Numbered from the stretch's first letter, positions 17,235-26,170 are shown. The stretch: 64,000 bases of DNA from Dictyobacter formicarum (GCF_016587435.1 NZ_BNJJ01000003.1:1-64000); one strand, 5' to 3'. Translations and numbers: made by a program. The notes: generated by a model from the sequence alone, not told the origin.

Positions 17235-17260
17235 AGCAACAGAATTGAGTAAACATTTAA

Positions 17261-17309
17261 AGAAAAGTGGGCAGCCCCCACTTTTCTGTTTGCCAGAGAC
17301 TTTTTTTCT
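17261..17309 (+). promoter_or_regulatory. nusA leader hairpin
   Basis: Perfect 11-bp stem AGAAAAGTGGG with CCCACTTTTCT (17261-17271 with 17277-17287, 5-nt loop), about 20 nt into the P2 transcript. A T7 run follows 12 nt later (17300-17309). The distance from stem to T run is longer than in a standard terminator. It could be an attenuator, since NusA affects termination, or a protective 5' hairpin. Confidence 0.4.
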
Positions 17310-17366
17310 TTGCACTCGAAAAAATGATGTAGTTATTACCGGGCGCCAGCGGGAGGAGCATGGCAT

Positions 17367-18596
17367 ATGAGGAGCGAATTTCAGGCGGCTATCGCGCAAC
17401 TAATTGCCGAGAAGGGACTACCCCGCGAAGTGGTAATGGAAACCGTAGCCACCGCCCTATTAGCAGCTTACCGTAAAAGCTTCGGTGGCGGAGAAAACGT
17501 CCGTATTGAAGTGGATAAAAACGGGGAAGTACATGTCTGGGCATCTAAAAAAGTGGTGGCCCAGGTCAAAGACCCCAACGAAGAGATTTCTCTGGCAGAG
17601 GCACAGCGTCTCATCCCGAACGCAGCCCTCGGACAATTTGTTGATGTTGATTCATCCTTCATCTTCGCACGTATTCCGACACAGACGGCAAAACAGGTCA
17701 TTTTGCAACGTATTCGTGAAGCAGAACATGAACACCTCTATGACCAGATTAAAAACTGGGTAGGCGAGATTCGCCTGGGAACTCTGACCCGCAAAGATCC
17801 TGTCCGTGGCTGGCTGTTAGATTTTGATCTGGACCAGGTTGATAAAGTTGAAGGCTTTATGCCCCCCAGCGAAGAGGTCGCGACTGAACGCTATCGCGTC
17901 GGCCAGCGCCTGCGCGTCCTGGTCTATGATGTCCGCCGTGTTCAGGGTCGTATGCTACAAATTCTGGTCTCACGCACTCATCGTGATCTCGTAAGACGCT
18001 TGTTTGAGTCTGAGGTTCCAGAAATCTATGAAGGAACCGTGGAAATCAAGGCGATCGCCCGTGAACCTGGCAGTCGCTCAAAAGTGGCCGTAGTCGCACG
18101 CCAGGAAGGGCTTGATCCGATTGGTTCCTGCGTCGGTGTACGCGGTTCGCGCATTAATAATATTGTACGCGAGCTCAACGATGAAAAAATAGATATCATC
18201 CAGTGGAGCCCTGATCCGGCTACCTTTGTCGCCAACTCTTTGAGCCCGGTAAAGCCGCTTAAGGTTGAACTGCGCGAAGAGGACCATACGGCGCTGGTCA
18301 CCGTACAGGAGAAACAGCTTTCTCTGGCTATCGGAAAAGATGGACAAAATGCCCGCCTGGCCGCCAAGTTGAGCGGCTGGCGCGTAGATGTCACCAAGCC
18401 CGGTGAAGGCGAAATATTCGAAGAGCAGCCTTTCAGCGAGATGGCGGAAACGTCTTCTAGTAGTTCGTATCCACGTCGCGAGCGCCCGGAGCGTTCCGGG
18501 GGACGCCATGAGCGAGACAGCAGTTCGCGGCGCGGAGGACGTGACCGGGGTAGTCGCCATAGCCATTCAGGATATAGTGAGTACGATCGAGATTAG
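17367..18596 (+). CDS. nusA: Transcription termination/antitermination protein NusA
   Basis: A 409-residue NusA. The N-terminal RNA-polymerase-binding domain (about 1-130) opens with the family segment on enzyme-dependent YRKSFGG. An S1 domain (about 140-205) and two KH domains (about 210-355, GSCVGVRGSRIN and LAIGKDGQNARLAAKL) follow. Residues about 365-409 form an Arg/Ser/Gly/Asp-rich tail not found in canonical NusA, similar in style to charged stretches in IF2, S1 and the PIN-TRAM protein of this window. GGGAGGAG lies before the ATG. It heads nusA-rnpM-infB; the usual rimP is not upstream. Confidence 0.95.
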   Translation: MRSEFQAAIAQLIAEKGLPREVVMETVATALLAAYRKSFGGGENVRIEVDKNGEVHVWASKKVVAQVKDPNEEISLAEAQRLIPNAALGQFVDVDSSFIFARIPTQTAKQVILQRIREAEHEHLYDQIKNWVGEIRLGTLTRKDPVRGWLLDFDLDQVDKVEGFMPPSEEVATERYRVGQRLRVLVYDVRRVQGRMLQILVSRTHRDLVRRLFESEVPEIYEGTVEIKAIAREPGSRSKVAVVARQEGLDPIGSCVGVRGSRINNIVRELNDEKIDIIQWSPDPATFVANSLSPVKPLKVELREEDHTALVTVQEKQLSLAIGKDGQNARLAAKLSGWRVDVTKPGEGEIFEEQPFSEMAETSSSSSYPRRERPERSGGRHERDSSSRRGGRDRGSRHSHSGYSEYDRD

Positions 18597-18608
18597 GGAG
18601 GAGTGAGC

Positions 18609-18980
18609 GTGAAAGCAGCAAAAAAACAACCACAGCGTCAGAAGCATCTCCCATTGCGCACGTGTATCGCCTGCCGAGAAAACAAACCGAAACGCGAGTT
18701 GCTACGCGTCGTCCGCACTCCCGAGGGCCAGGTACTTATCGATGCCACTGGAAAAAAGTCTGGGCGTGGAGCTTACCTCTGCGCCAGACTTTCTTGCTGG
18801 CAGAAAGCATTAAAAGAGCATCGCCTCGAACAGGCCTTCGAAGCCGAGATTTCTGCAGAAGATCGGGCCGCCCTGGATGACTATATTGCAACCCTGCCGA
18901 AAGATGATCCTCGACTATCTGAGGTACAAACCACAAAAGTATCGTCCAGCCGCAAGAAGGCCATCGAGACAAATTCATAA
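18609..18980 (+). CDS. rnpM: RNase P modulator RnpM (YlxR family, DUF448)
   Basis: A small basic RNA-binding protein of the YlxR family, 123 residues from the chosen start. LPLRTCIACRENKPKRELLR (about 17-36) and GRGAYLC (about 54-60) are the family signatures. YlxR of Bacillus was recently described as an RNase P modulator. The GTG at 18609 is chosen because GGAGG lies about 6 nt upstream; the GTG at 18603 would overlap the ribosome binding site. The C-terminal extension (about 95-123) is Lys/Ser/Thr-rich. It sits between nusA and infB as in many bacteria; the YlxQ gene often found here is missing. Confidence 0.85.
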   Translation: MKAAKKQPQRQKHLPLRTCIACRENKPKRELLRVVRTPEGQVLIDATGKKSGRGAYLCARLSCWQKALKEHRLEQAFEAEISAEDRAALDDYIATLPKDDPRLSEVQTTKVSSSRKKAIETNS

Positions 18981-19430
18981 AATTGCATAACAAATGAGTC
19001 AACTCAGCTTTTAAGCAAGCGGCACGATATTGCAATGATCTATTCAGTAAGCTATACTGAGAAACGGTATGTGTTATTGTCACTATCTCCGTTGGGGAGA
19101 TAGAGTTTTCAATACTGGCATCTGATCTACGGATTAGATGAGGATTGAACAATGTTTCGTTTTTTCTCTACTCTTGAAAGAGACACAGCCCCTCGTATAC
19201 AGGGCAGCTGTAAGCGAATGTTTGCGGAGCAATTAGCTATGATTATATAAACCATAGCTGCCTCTACGTCAGAGAGCGCAGACTGATATTCGCCTGGCAC
19301 TGCACCAACGAGGATCTGTCGCCTTTTTCCCTTTATTCGGGAACAGGGGGCAGACCTTTTTTATGGCTGTGAAGAGAGATTCCGCCGCCACCTTTGGCGC
19401 AACATCTGATTAAGAAAGGGAGTCTTCTTC
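18981..19430 (+). promoter_or_regulatory. Structured infB leader with attenuator-like hairpin
   Basis: Four hairpins precede infB: 19083-19103 (8 bp); 19119-19140 (9 bp closed by a UACG tetraloop); 19235-19259 (AGCTATG/CATAGCT); and 19312-19356 (GG.TCTGTC with GGCAGACC, inner TTCCC/GGGAA). The last is followed directly by TTTTTT (19357-19362), giving an intrinsic terminator 70 nt before the infB start. A 32-codon ORF (19152-19250, starting MFRFFSTLER, GAGGA upstream) lies between hairpins two and three. The arrangement suggests leader-controlled expression; the signal is unknown. Confidence 0.5.
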
Positions 19431-21950
19431 ATGAGAGATATATCAGAACTTCCAGAGGGCACAGAGCAGGCACAGAGCAAGTCCGTAAGTCCAAAACCAA
19501 GGTCCGCCGCTCGCCCAAAACCAGAAAACCAAGCAACAGGCAGCCAGGAACAGGAGACCAGGCCCGCGTCTCGGCGTCGTACAGCGCCAAATACTAATGC
19601 CGCATCAGCGCAGCAGCAACGCGATGGAGCTGAACAGCAACATCAACAACCACAGGCAACACGTCCATCATCACACTATCAGGGCCATCGTCCTAATACT
19701 GGTGGTGGTCAGGGTGCCCAGGGGGGACAGTCACGTCCCGGTGGCTACAATCGCAATCCGAATACTCAATCTTCCGGACCACGCCCATATGGCGGTTCGG
19801 GCAGTGGCCCCCGGCCTGCTGGCAGCGGACCCGCACGTCCCGCCGGATCTGGTGGTCGCGCACCATATCGTGGTGGCAATGCCGGTGGCCCTCGTCCTCC
19901 GATGAATAATGCAGCTGTCGCGCCACGCCCTCATGCTCCTGAACGTGATAGGGATAGAGATAGAGATAGAGATAGAGACCGCGATAGAGACCGCGATAGG
20001 GAGCGTTCACGCGACAATGCTGCATCACCGCGACCACAGGGGAACGCACCACGACCTAGCAATCGTCCTGGTAGCAATATCCAGAGCCATGGAAATCGTC
20101 GCCCTGGCAGTGGACGTCCTGCAGCACAACGTACCCAGGAGCGCCGACCAGCACCCGTGAAGGAAAAGCCAACCGGGCCCATTTCTTTGCCACCACAGAT
20201 CGTGGTCAAAGACCTGGCAGATATGTTGAGCGTCTCGCCAATCGAGGTCATTCGTGATCTCATCAATAAGCACGCCATCTTCGCAAGTATCAACCAGGTG
20301 GTTGATTATGAGAAAGCTTCGTTGGTGGCGACAGACCTGGGTTTTGAGCCCAGCCTTAGCACGATGACCGAAAACCCGGCGGTTCGTGGCGAGCGCCCAC
20401 TCTCGGCCAATGAAGCCATGATGGCCTCACGCGATGGCGAAAATATGGTCACAATTCCACCAGTAGTTACCATTATGGGTCACGTTGACCATGGTAAAAC
20501 GTCCCTGCTGGATACGATCAGAAAAACCAAGGTGGCCGCTGGTGAGGCGGGTGGTATCACCCAGCACATTGGTGCGTACCAGGTTGAGGTCAATGGCAAA
20601 AAGATCACCTTCCTGGATACACCGGGTCACGAAGCCTTTACGGCCATGCGCGCACGTGGTGCCCAGGTAACGCATATCGCAATCATTGTCGTGGCCGCTG
20701 ATGACGGCGTGATGCCACAGACCCGTGAAGCGATTGACCATGCCCGCGCTGCTAAAGTGCCGATAATCATCGCCCTCAATAAAATTGATAAAGCCAACGC
20801 CAATCCAGATCGCGTCAAACAGCAACTGGCTGAAATCGGCGTGGTGATCGAAGAATATGGTGGTGACACAGTATGTGTGCCGATATCCGCTCGTCGCGGC
20901 GAAGGCATCGATGAGCTACTCGATTACATCTTGCTGGTAGCCGAAGTGCAGGATATTAAGGCCAATCCGAACCGTCTGGCCACAGGCGTCATCATTGAGG
21001 CCCGCCTGGAGAAGAATAGTGGCGCCACAGCCACGGTACTGGTCCAGCAGGGTACATTGAAGATGGGCGACAATATTGTGGTTGGCCCGATCGCCGGTAA
21101 AGTACGTGCCATGTTCAATGATCGCGGCAAGCGCATCCAGAAAGCAGCTCCCAGCACTCCTGTCAGCATCCTGGGCCTACCAGAGGTGCCAAATGCTGGC
21201 GATCGCCTGGAGGTAACTCCAGATGAGCGCACCGCCAAGCAGCAGGCTGAGGCCGAGGCTGAGAAACGCGCGACCGAGGCGATGCCACTTGGCCAGGTCA
21301 GCCTGGATACGCTCTATATGCAGATGCAGGAAGGCACGGTCAAAGAGCTCAACGTGGTCATCAAGAGTGATGTACAGGGCTCACTGGAGGCCATTAAGGG
21401 TGCCCTATCGAAGCTGAGTGAAGAGAATCTGAAGGTACGCCTGATCCGTGAAGGTATCGGCAATATCAGCGAAACCGATGTCCATCTGGCCGCCGCTTCA
21501 GGAGCGATTATCATCGGCTTTAACGTAAAGGCAGATGGAGCAGCCGCTCGCGAGGCTCAACGTGAAGGCGTCGATATTCGCTACTATAACATCATCTATA
21601 AGCTGATTGAGGACATCCAGGCCGCCCTGGTCGGTATGCTGGAGCCTACCTATCGCGAGGTGATTGATGGGCATGCTGAAATTATGCAGACCTTCAAAGC
21701 TGGTAAAACAGTCATCGCTGGCTGCCGCGTGCTGGATGGCCGTATCACTCGTGGCTCCCAGGCTCGCCTGATGCGCAAAGATGAAAAGGTCTTTGACGGC
21801 AAAGTGGCATCCCTGCGCCGTGGTAAAGATGATGTACGTGAAGTACTCAGTGGATATGAATGTGGTATCCTCCTCGAAGATTTCAACGCGTATGAAGTTG
21901 GTGATATTATCGAGGCATTCTCGCAGGAACGCGTGACACCAGGAGCATAA
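19431..21950 (+). CDS. infB: Translation initiation factor IF-2
   Basis: An 839-residue GTPase that brings initiator tRNA to the ribosome. Residues 1-250 are a low-complexity Gly/Pro/Gln/Arg-rich extension including an uninterrupted Arg-Asp repeat (about residues 172-192) encoded by a GATAGA-type hexamer array (19946-20002). Then follow an IF2 N-type domain (about 256-305), the GTPase domain with GHVDHGKT (about 350), [12 protein letters not shown] and SAR, and the domain II-IV region to the end. The C-terminal half is canonical. Hexamer gain or loss keeps frame. GAGATATATC-type sequence and AAGGGAG lie before the ATG. Confidence 0.95.
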   Translation: MRDISELPEGTEQAQSKSVSPKPRSAARPKPENQATGSQEQETRPASRRRTAPNTNAASAQQQRDGAEQQHQQPQATRPSSHYQGHRPNTGGGQGAQGGQSRPGGYNRNPNTQSSGPRPYGGSGSGPRPAGSGPARPAGSGGRAPYRGGNAGGPRPPMNNAAVAPRPHAPERDRDRDRDRDRDRDRDRDRERSRDNAASPRPQGNAPRPSNRPGSNIQSHGNRRPGSGRPAAQRTQERRPAPVKEKPTGPISLPPQIVVKDLADMLSVSPIEVIRDLINKHAIFASINQVVDYEKASLVATDLGFEPSLSTMTENPAVRGERPLSANEAMMASRDGENMVTIPPVVTIMGHVDHGKTSLLDTIRKTKVAAGEAGGITQHIGAYQVEVNGKKITFLDTPGHEAFTAMRARGAQVTHIAIIVVAADDGVMPQTREAIDHARAAKVPIIIALNKIDKANANPDRVKQQLAEIGVVIEEYGGDTVCVPISARRGEGIDELLDYILLVAEVQDIKANPNRLATGVIIEARLEKNSGATATVLVQQGTLKMGDNIVVGPIAGKVRAMFNDRGKRIQKAAPSTPVSILGLPEVPNAGDRLEVTPDERTAKQQAEAEAEKRATEAMPLGQVSLDTLYMQMQEGTVKELNVVIKSDVQGSLEAIKGALSKLSEENLKVRLIREGIGNISETDVHLAAASGAIIIGFNVKADGAAAREAQREGVDIRYYNIIYKLIEDIQAALVGMLEPTYREVIDGHAEIMQTFKAGKTVIAGCRVLDGRITRGSQARLMRKDEKVFDGKVASLRRGKDDVREVLSGYECGILLEDFNAYEVGDIIEAFSQERVTPGA

Positions 21951-21966
21951 AAATACAGCATCCGCT

Positions 21967-22001
21967 AGTGGTCACCTGTTGTCTTAAGGCAGGTGGCCAC
22001 T
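21967..22001 (+). other. Intercistronic hairpin between infB and rbfA
   Basis: Twelve-base-pair stem with one G-T pair (21967-21978 with 21990-22001) and an 11-nt loop. No T run follows, so it is more likely an RNA-processing or stability element than a terminator. Confidence 0.45.
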
Positions 22002-22025
22002 TCAGCGCTGTTGAGGGGAAAGAGT

Positions 22026-22439
22026 ATGCCAAATATACATAGACAAGAAAAATTGGGAGAGCTCATGACGGCGGACCTCAGCGAGCTGATTCGCACCCGT
22101 CTCAAAGATCCCAGGGTCGGTTTTGCCAGCATCACCCGCGTTGAAGTCAGTGGCGATTTACGCCATGCCAAGGTTTTTGTAAGCGTGATGGGTACACCTG
22201 AAGAGCAAAAAGAAACCATGAGTGGTTTGAAGAATGCCAGTGGCTTCTTACGCCATGAGCTAGCTTCACGCCTGACCCTGCGCTATATGCCAGAGCTATC
22301 TTTCAAACTGGATACATCGATTGAAGAGGGTGCGCGTATCCTTAGCTTGATTAACCAGGTTGAGCAAGAGGATCGTGCGAGGGCGAATGCCGAACAGGCC
22401 AACGTAGGCGAACAAACCAACATAAAAGAGGTTGAATGA
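22026..22439 (+). CDS. rbfA: Ribosome-binding factor A
   Basis: A 137-residue KH-fold protein that binds the 30S subunit and helps 16S rRNA 5'-end maturation. The opening HRQEKLGELMTADLSELI and the segment LKDPRVGFASITRVEVSGDLRHAKVFVSVMG in the first third are family signatures, given here by position (residues about 5-65). The ATG at 22026 with GAGGGGAAAG upstream is preferred to an upstream alternative start at 21993, which would lie in the intercistronic hairpin. It overlaps nrnA by four bases (ATGA). Confidence 0.92.
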   Translation: MPNIHRQEKLGELMTADLSELIRTRLKDPRVGFASITRVEVSGDLRHAKVFVSVMGTPEEQKETMSGLKNASGFLRHELASRLTLRYMPELSFKLDTSIEEGARILSLINQVEQEDRARANAEQANVGEQTNIKEVE

Positions 22440-23494
22440 ACGAGTCTTTTTCTCCAGGTAATTCATCGCTGGCCAAACAATTATCTCCGACCCAGGTTCA
22501 ACAGGCAATGATCTTGATCGAGCGGGCACAGCGTATCGCTTTGCTCGCTCACGAACATCCCGATGGCGACTGCCTGGGTGCCATCCTGGGTTTCGCCCAT
22601 ATATTACGCCAGCTGGGTAAAGTCTGTGTGCCGATCTGTGCTGATCCAGCACCACACGCGTTTTCTTTTTTACCAGGTGTTGAAGCGCTCCAGAATACCC
22701 TGGGCGATGAACAGTTTGATCTGGTTATCGCTCTGGATGCTGGCGAGTTGAGCCGCTATGGCGCACTCTATGAGCGGCATAAAACCTTCCTGGATCAGGC
22801 TACAATCCTGAACATCGACCATCATATCAGTAGCATTGGTTGTGGGCAGGTCAATATTATTGAGCCAGGGGCAGCCTCAACCACTGAACTCATTGTCCTC
22901 TTCCAGCAACAGGTCGGCCTGAAGCTGACAAAGGATGCTGCCATCTGCCTGCTCACCGGTTTGATTACCGATACAGGTTCTTTCCAGTATCCCAGCACTA
23001 CAGCGCGTACGATGATGGTAGGGGCCATCCTGATCGAAGCAGGAGCCAGCCCAGAGGAAATTGTCAAACCTATTTTCCGCACCCAGCCATTGGCCCAGAT
23101 GCGCTTTACGGCGGCCGCCATCAACAATATCCAGACGTCTGCTGATGGACGCCTGATCTGGTCTTTCGCGACGGATGAGACACTGGCTGCTACCGGCGCG
23201 ACCGATGATATGGATACCAATGCCTCAGGCATGTTGCGCGATATTGAGGGCGTAGAGGTGGCTGCTTTTTTCAAAAATTATGGCGATCCGGCTGTTACCC
23301 GCGTCAGCCTGCGCAGCAATGAGCCATACAACGTAGCGGCCGTATGTATGCGCCTGGGTGGCGGCGGCCATCCGCGTGCGGCGGGCGCGACCATCGCTCT
23401 GCCTCTCCAGGAAGCCATACCCCTGGTTATCGCCGAAATAGAGCGCGAGATGCGCGAGACAGATCGGCTGCCACACGAAACCCTCAATTCATAA
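22436..23494 (+). CDS. nrnA: DHH-family oligoribonuclease/pAp phosphatase (NrnA-like)
   Basis: A 352-residue DHH/DHHA1 phosphoesterase. Metal-binding motifs are visible: HEHPDGDC (about 38-46), IALDAGE (about 101), NIDHHIS (about 125-131) and TDTGSFQYP (about 182). GGGGHPRAAGA near residue 310 is the DHHA1 substrate motif. NrnA degrades nano-RNA and dephosphorylates 3'-phosphoadenosine 5'-phosphate. It overlaps the rbfA stop (ATGA), so it is translationally coupled. The position rbfA-nrnA-truB matches many Gram-positive genomes. Confidence 0.88.
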   Translation: MNESFSPGNSSLAKQLSPTQVQQAMILIERAQRIALLAHEHPDGDCLGAILGFAHILRQLGKVCVPICADPAPHAFSFLPGVEALQNTLGDEQFDLVIALDAGELSRYGALYERHKTFLDQATILNIDHHISSIGCGQVNIIEPGAASTTELIVLFQQQVGLKLTKDAAICLLTGLITDTGSFQYPSTTARTMMVGAILIEAGASPEEIVKPIFRTQPLAQMRFTAAAINNIQTSADGRLIWSFATDETLAATGATDDMDTNASGMLRDIEGVEVAAFFKNYGDPAVTRVSLRSNEPYNVAAVCMRLGGGGHPRAAGATIALPLQEAIPLVIAEIEREMRETDRLPHETLNS

Positions 23495-23518
23495 CCAGAA
23501 GCGGAGAAATAAAGCGCA

Positions 23519-24406
23519 GTGGACGGAATTCTGAACATTAATAAAGCCTTGCATATGACGTCACACGATGTGGTGGCGAAAATACGTAAGCTGCTCAAGC
23601 AAAAGCGTGTCGGTCATACCGGCACACTGGACCCAGAGGCCAGCGGCGTACTCCCGATCTGCATCGGTCAGGGTACCAGGGTCGCAGAGTACCTGAGCGA
23701 GAGCGGCAAGGCTTACCAGGCTACCGTTACCTTTGGTATGGTCACCGATACCTATGACGCCGAAGGTGTAGTTGTGCGCACGGCCGATACCACGCGGTTG
23801 ACGCGTGAACAGATTGAAACCGCGCTGCCACATTTCCTGGGTGTACAGCAACAGCTGCCACCACGCTACTCCGCGATCAAGATTCAAGGTCAACCGGCCT
23901 ATAAACTGGCTCGGGCCGGTGCTGAGATTACGCTGGAACCTCGTACCATCGAGATTCAGTCCCTCGACATCCTGGCCTGGGACAATCCGCACCTCACGCT
24001 GGCGGTTGCGTGCAGCAAAGGCACCTACATTCGCTCCCTGGCCTATGACCTGGGAGAATATCTGGGCTGTGGCGCCTGCCTGACAGGTTTAATACGCACC
24101 CGCAGTGGTCCCTTTGTGCTGGCTGAAAGCGTCACGCTGGAACAACTGGCAGCGGCCCAGGAACAAGGTACCCTGCAGCAGTACATCTTCCCAGCAGATT
24201 TCGCCCTCCAAAATTACCCCGCCCTGCATCTGGATGAAGCCCTTACGCAACGTGTGATGCATGGCAATGCCTTTGCCTATCCCACTGCCAGTGGCACCAG
24301 GCAAGCTGCTCTGGGGCGCGTCTATGGCCACAACGGCCAATTTCTGGCTATCGCCACCTGGGATGCTGAACACCACCAATGGAAACCCAAAAAAGTCCTC
24401 CTTTAA
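23519..24406 (+). CDS. truB: tRNA pseudouridine(55) synthase
   Basis: A 295-residue TruB that makes pseudouridine 55 in the T loop of tRNAs. The catalytic Asp38 lies in RVGHTGTLDPEASGVLP. The KGTYIRSLAYDLGEYLGCGA segment (about 162-181, given in part) and the RTRSGPF motif are typical. The start is GTG, with GCGGAG upstream. The C terminus (about 215-295) is PUA-like. It lies 24 nt after nrnA. The next original gene, ribF, is now separated by the IS element at 24473-26005. Confidence 0.92.
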   Translation: MDGILNINKALHMTSHDVVAKIRKLLKQKRVGHTGTLDPEASGVLPICIGQGTRVAEYLSESGKAYQATVTFGMVTDTYDAEGVVVRTADTTRLTREQIETALPHFLGVQQQLPPRYSAIKIQGQPAYKLARAGAEITLEPRTIEIQSLDILAWDNPHLTLAVACSKGTYIRSLAYDLGEYLGCGACLTGLIRTRSGPFVLAESVTLEQLAAAQEQGTLQQYIFPADFALQNYPALHLDEALTQRVMHGNAFAYPTASGTRQAALGRVYGHNGQFLAIATWDAEHHQWKPKKVLL

Positions 24407-24434
24407 CAAAAGAGGCGCAAGAACCAAATGGGGT

Positions 24435-24472
24435 GCAGGGGTCTCCCTGCCGGGGGGCTGGGGGTGTCCCCC
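24435..24472 (+). repeat. Hairpin repeat, left part interrupted by the IS
   Basis: A GCAGGG/CCCTGC hairpin (24435-24450) is followed by the left arm of GCTGGGGG-TGT-CCCCCAGC. The 13-bp sequence GGGGGTGTCCCCC (24460-24472) recurs at 26006-26018. Removing the IS and one copy restores the complete hairpin. Confidence 0.8.
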
Positions 24473-26005
24473 ATAGGCGTCAACTTAAGAAAAAGTACTT
24501 GAACAACTGAACAACTGAAGAGGATGCAAGGCAGAGCCAAACTTGGTACACTGGACATGTACAAACCTAATCCAGACCAGGAGTGACTCGTGCCTCAACA
24601 CCATCATGATACTCAATACGCCCAGGCTTCGCAACAACTGTGTGCCCTTTCCAATCAGCAATGGCAATGGTTTGTCCAGGAATACTTGCCAGGAGATCTT
24701 GATGAGCAAGCACTGCACTACAAAGCATTCCGTCGCAAACGGCATTTGGCTTCGCCCAGTGACCTGCTGCGGGGATTGCTCTGCTATATGCTCAGTCAAT
24801 CGTCCTTGCGCCAATTAAGCTTGTGGAGCGCGGCGACTCAGCCCAACAGTCCCCCGTTAAGCAAGCAAGCGTGGCATCAACGTTTACGCCAGTCAACCGA
24901 CTGGCTGATGTGGATTGCCAATACGTTGTTGGCCCACCAGACCCAGACCACTGCAGTTCAGGGACAGGTGTCCGGACGTCTATTGCTCGTGGATGGAACG
25001 CATTTCACCTGTCGTGGCCCCCACGGCACCTCATGGCAGGTGCGTGCCACCTACCATCTACTCACCAGTCAGCTTGCAAGCTTGCGCGTGAAGCGAGGAA
25101 CAGGAGGTGAAAATCTGTGTGATCTTCCCCTTCAGCACGGGGATGTGGTCGTGGCTGATGCTGGTCATAGTCATCCCAAATCCGTGTTTGCAGTGGCGGA
25201 ACAAGGCGCATGGTCGCTCATTCGCTGGAGTCCCTTTCACCTGCCACTCGCGGAGTTGACTCCTGAGTCTGCAACAGAGAAACCAGCGATGATCGATTGG
25301 CATCAGTGGCTCCAAAGCTTGCCTGTTGGCGTGCATCAAAAGGATGTGCAGGTGCTGCACGCACACAAGTGCGTGCGTCTGCACCTCATCGTTGAGGTCC
25401 CACCAGCCGAGGAAGCGGAACGCATGCGTGAGCGCAAGCGGCAGCAAGACCGCGACAAAGGGCGCAAGTCGACTGACGATGCAATTTTCGCAGCCGGCTT
25501 TCTGCTCTTGGTGACCAGCATTCCTGAGACGTATTGGTCTGCCGCCCAGGTGATCGAAGCCTATCAAAGTCGTTGGCATGTGGAAACGCTCTTCAAACGC
25601 TTTAAACAAGTCATTGACGCCCATCATCTAGATTGCACGCGAGCCGATACCGCACAGGCCATGGTCGCAACGTTACTGGTCGCGTGGTTGTTGGTGGAAC
25701 AGCAGACCGAGCAAACCAGTCAACTGCTCGTTGAAGCCCAGAAGAGCCAGCAACAAGATGCAACCCCCACCAGTTTGTATCAGCTCAATCGCTTGAGTGC
25801 GCAGGGGGTGGAGCAAATCGTGAAAGGCTATTGGGACCCACGAACCTTGAAAAGTCATATCAGGCAATGTATTCGTCTCTTGCGCGATAAACGCCAGCGA
25901 CCTATCCTAGAGCAGCAACGACGGGTGCATTTCCAGAAGGAGTTCGCTCGTCTATCAGGTGATGATGCAATCTTCAGTTGTTCAAGTGCTTAAGTTGACG
26001 CCTAT
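24473..26005 (+). mobile_element. Complete IS4-family insertion sequence
   Basis: A 1533-bp element. Ends match as inverted repeats: both begin ATAGGCGTCAACTTAAG, then continue ACTTGAACAACTGAA, the left copy having a 7-nt insertion after the first 17 bases. A 13-bp direct repeat GGGGGTGTCCCCC flanks it (24460-24472 and 26006-26018), the size expected for IS4-family target duplication (about 10-13 bp). It carries one intact transposase gene. Perfect duplication and an intact ORF point to a recent insertion. The target is the loop of a palindromic repeat between truB and ribF. Confidence 0.92.
24590..25993 (+). CDS. IS4-family DDE transposase
   Basis: A 467-residue DDE transposase. The first Asp lies in LLLVDGTHF (about residue 130), the second in VVVADAGHSHP (about 195), and the Glu in YQSRWHVETLFKRFK (about 324-338). 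The latter fits the IS4 signature Y-x2-R-x3-E-x6-K. The start is GTG, with AGGAG seven bases upstream. The TAA stop lies inside the right inverted repeat. The ORF is uninterrupted, so the enzyme is probably active. A Gln-rich stretch (about 367-390) and a C-terminal Arg/Gln-rich segment follow the catalytic core. Confidence 0.92.
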   Translation: MPQHHHDTQYAQASQQLCALSNQQWQWFVQEYLPGDLDEQALHYKAFRRKRHLASPSDLLRGLLCYMLSQSSLRQLSLWSAATQPNSPPLSKQAWHQRLRQSTDWLMWIANTLLAHQTQTTAVQGQVSGRLLLVDGTHFTCRGPHGTSWQVRATYHLLTSQLASLRVKRGTGGENLCDLPLQHGDVVVADAGHSHPKSVFAVAEQGAWSLIRWSPFHLPLAELTPESATEKPAMIDWHQWLQSLPVGVHQKDVQVLHAHKCVRLHLIVEVPPAEEAERMRERKRQQDRDKGRKSTDDAIFAAGFLLLVTSIPETYWSAAQVIEAYQSRWHVETLFKRFKQVIDAHHLDCTRADTAQAMVATLLVAWLLVEQQTEQTSQLLVEAQKSQQQDATPTSLYQLNRLSAQGVEQIVKGYWDPRTLKSHIRQCIRLLRDKRQRPILEQQRRVHFQKEFARLSGDDAIFSCSSA

Positions 26006-26126
26006 GGGGGTGTCCCCCAGCATTCTTTCTCTCTCCTCCCGCCGCCGCAGGCGGCGAGTCAGAAAAAAGAAGCAGGACTCTGCGCTTTGGGGCCGCAGCA
26101 AGCGGCCCCAAAGCGCAGAGTCCTGC
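26006..26126 (+). repeat. Hairpin repeat, right part after the IS
   Basis: Continues the element at 24435: the right arm CCCCCAGC, a pyrimidine-rich run, the hairpin GCCGCC-GCA-GGCGGC (26041-26055), an A-rich run, then a 25-bp perfect inverted repeat (26072-26096 with 26102-26126, 5-nt loop). The order of G-rich hairpin, pyrimidine run, GCC/GGC hairpin and A-rich run matches copy 1 (366-420, minus). Confidence 0.75.
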
Positions 26127-26141
26127 ATTATCCTACCTTTA

Positions 26142-26170
26142 TTGCGGGCATGCATCGGCTGTGGTACTAT
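26142..26170 (+). promoter_or_regulatory. Candidate ribF promoter
   Basis: TTGCGG (26142-26147), 17 bp, TACTAT (26165-26170), about 68 nt before ribF. It lies just downstream of the long inverted repeat, so ribF can be expressed despite the IS. Confidence 0.45.

Noticed and set aside
19946..20002. Short regular repeats considered as a CRISPR array
   Set aside because: They are a coding hexamer microsatellite within infB with no spacers; no CRISPR array or cas gene was seen in the window.
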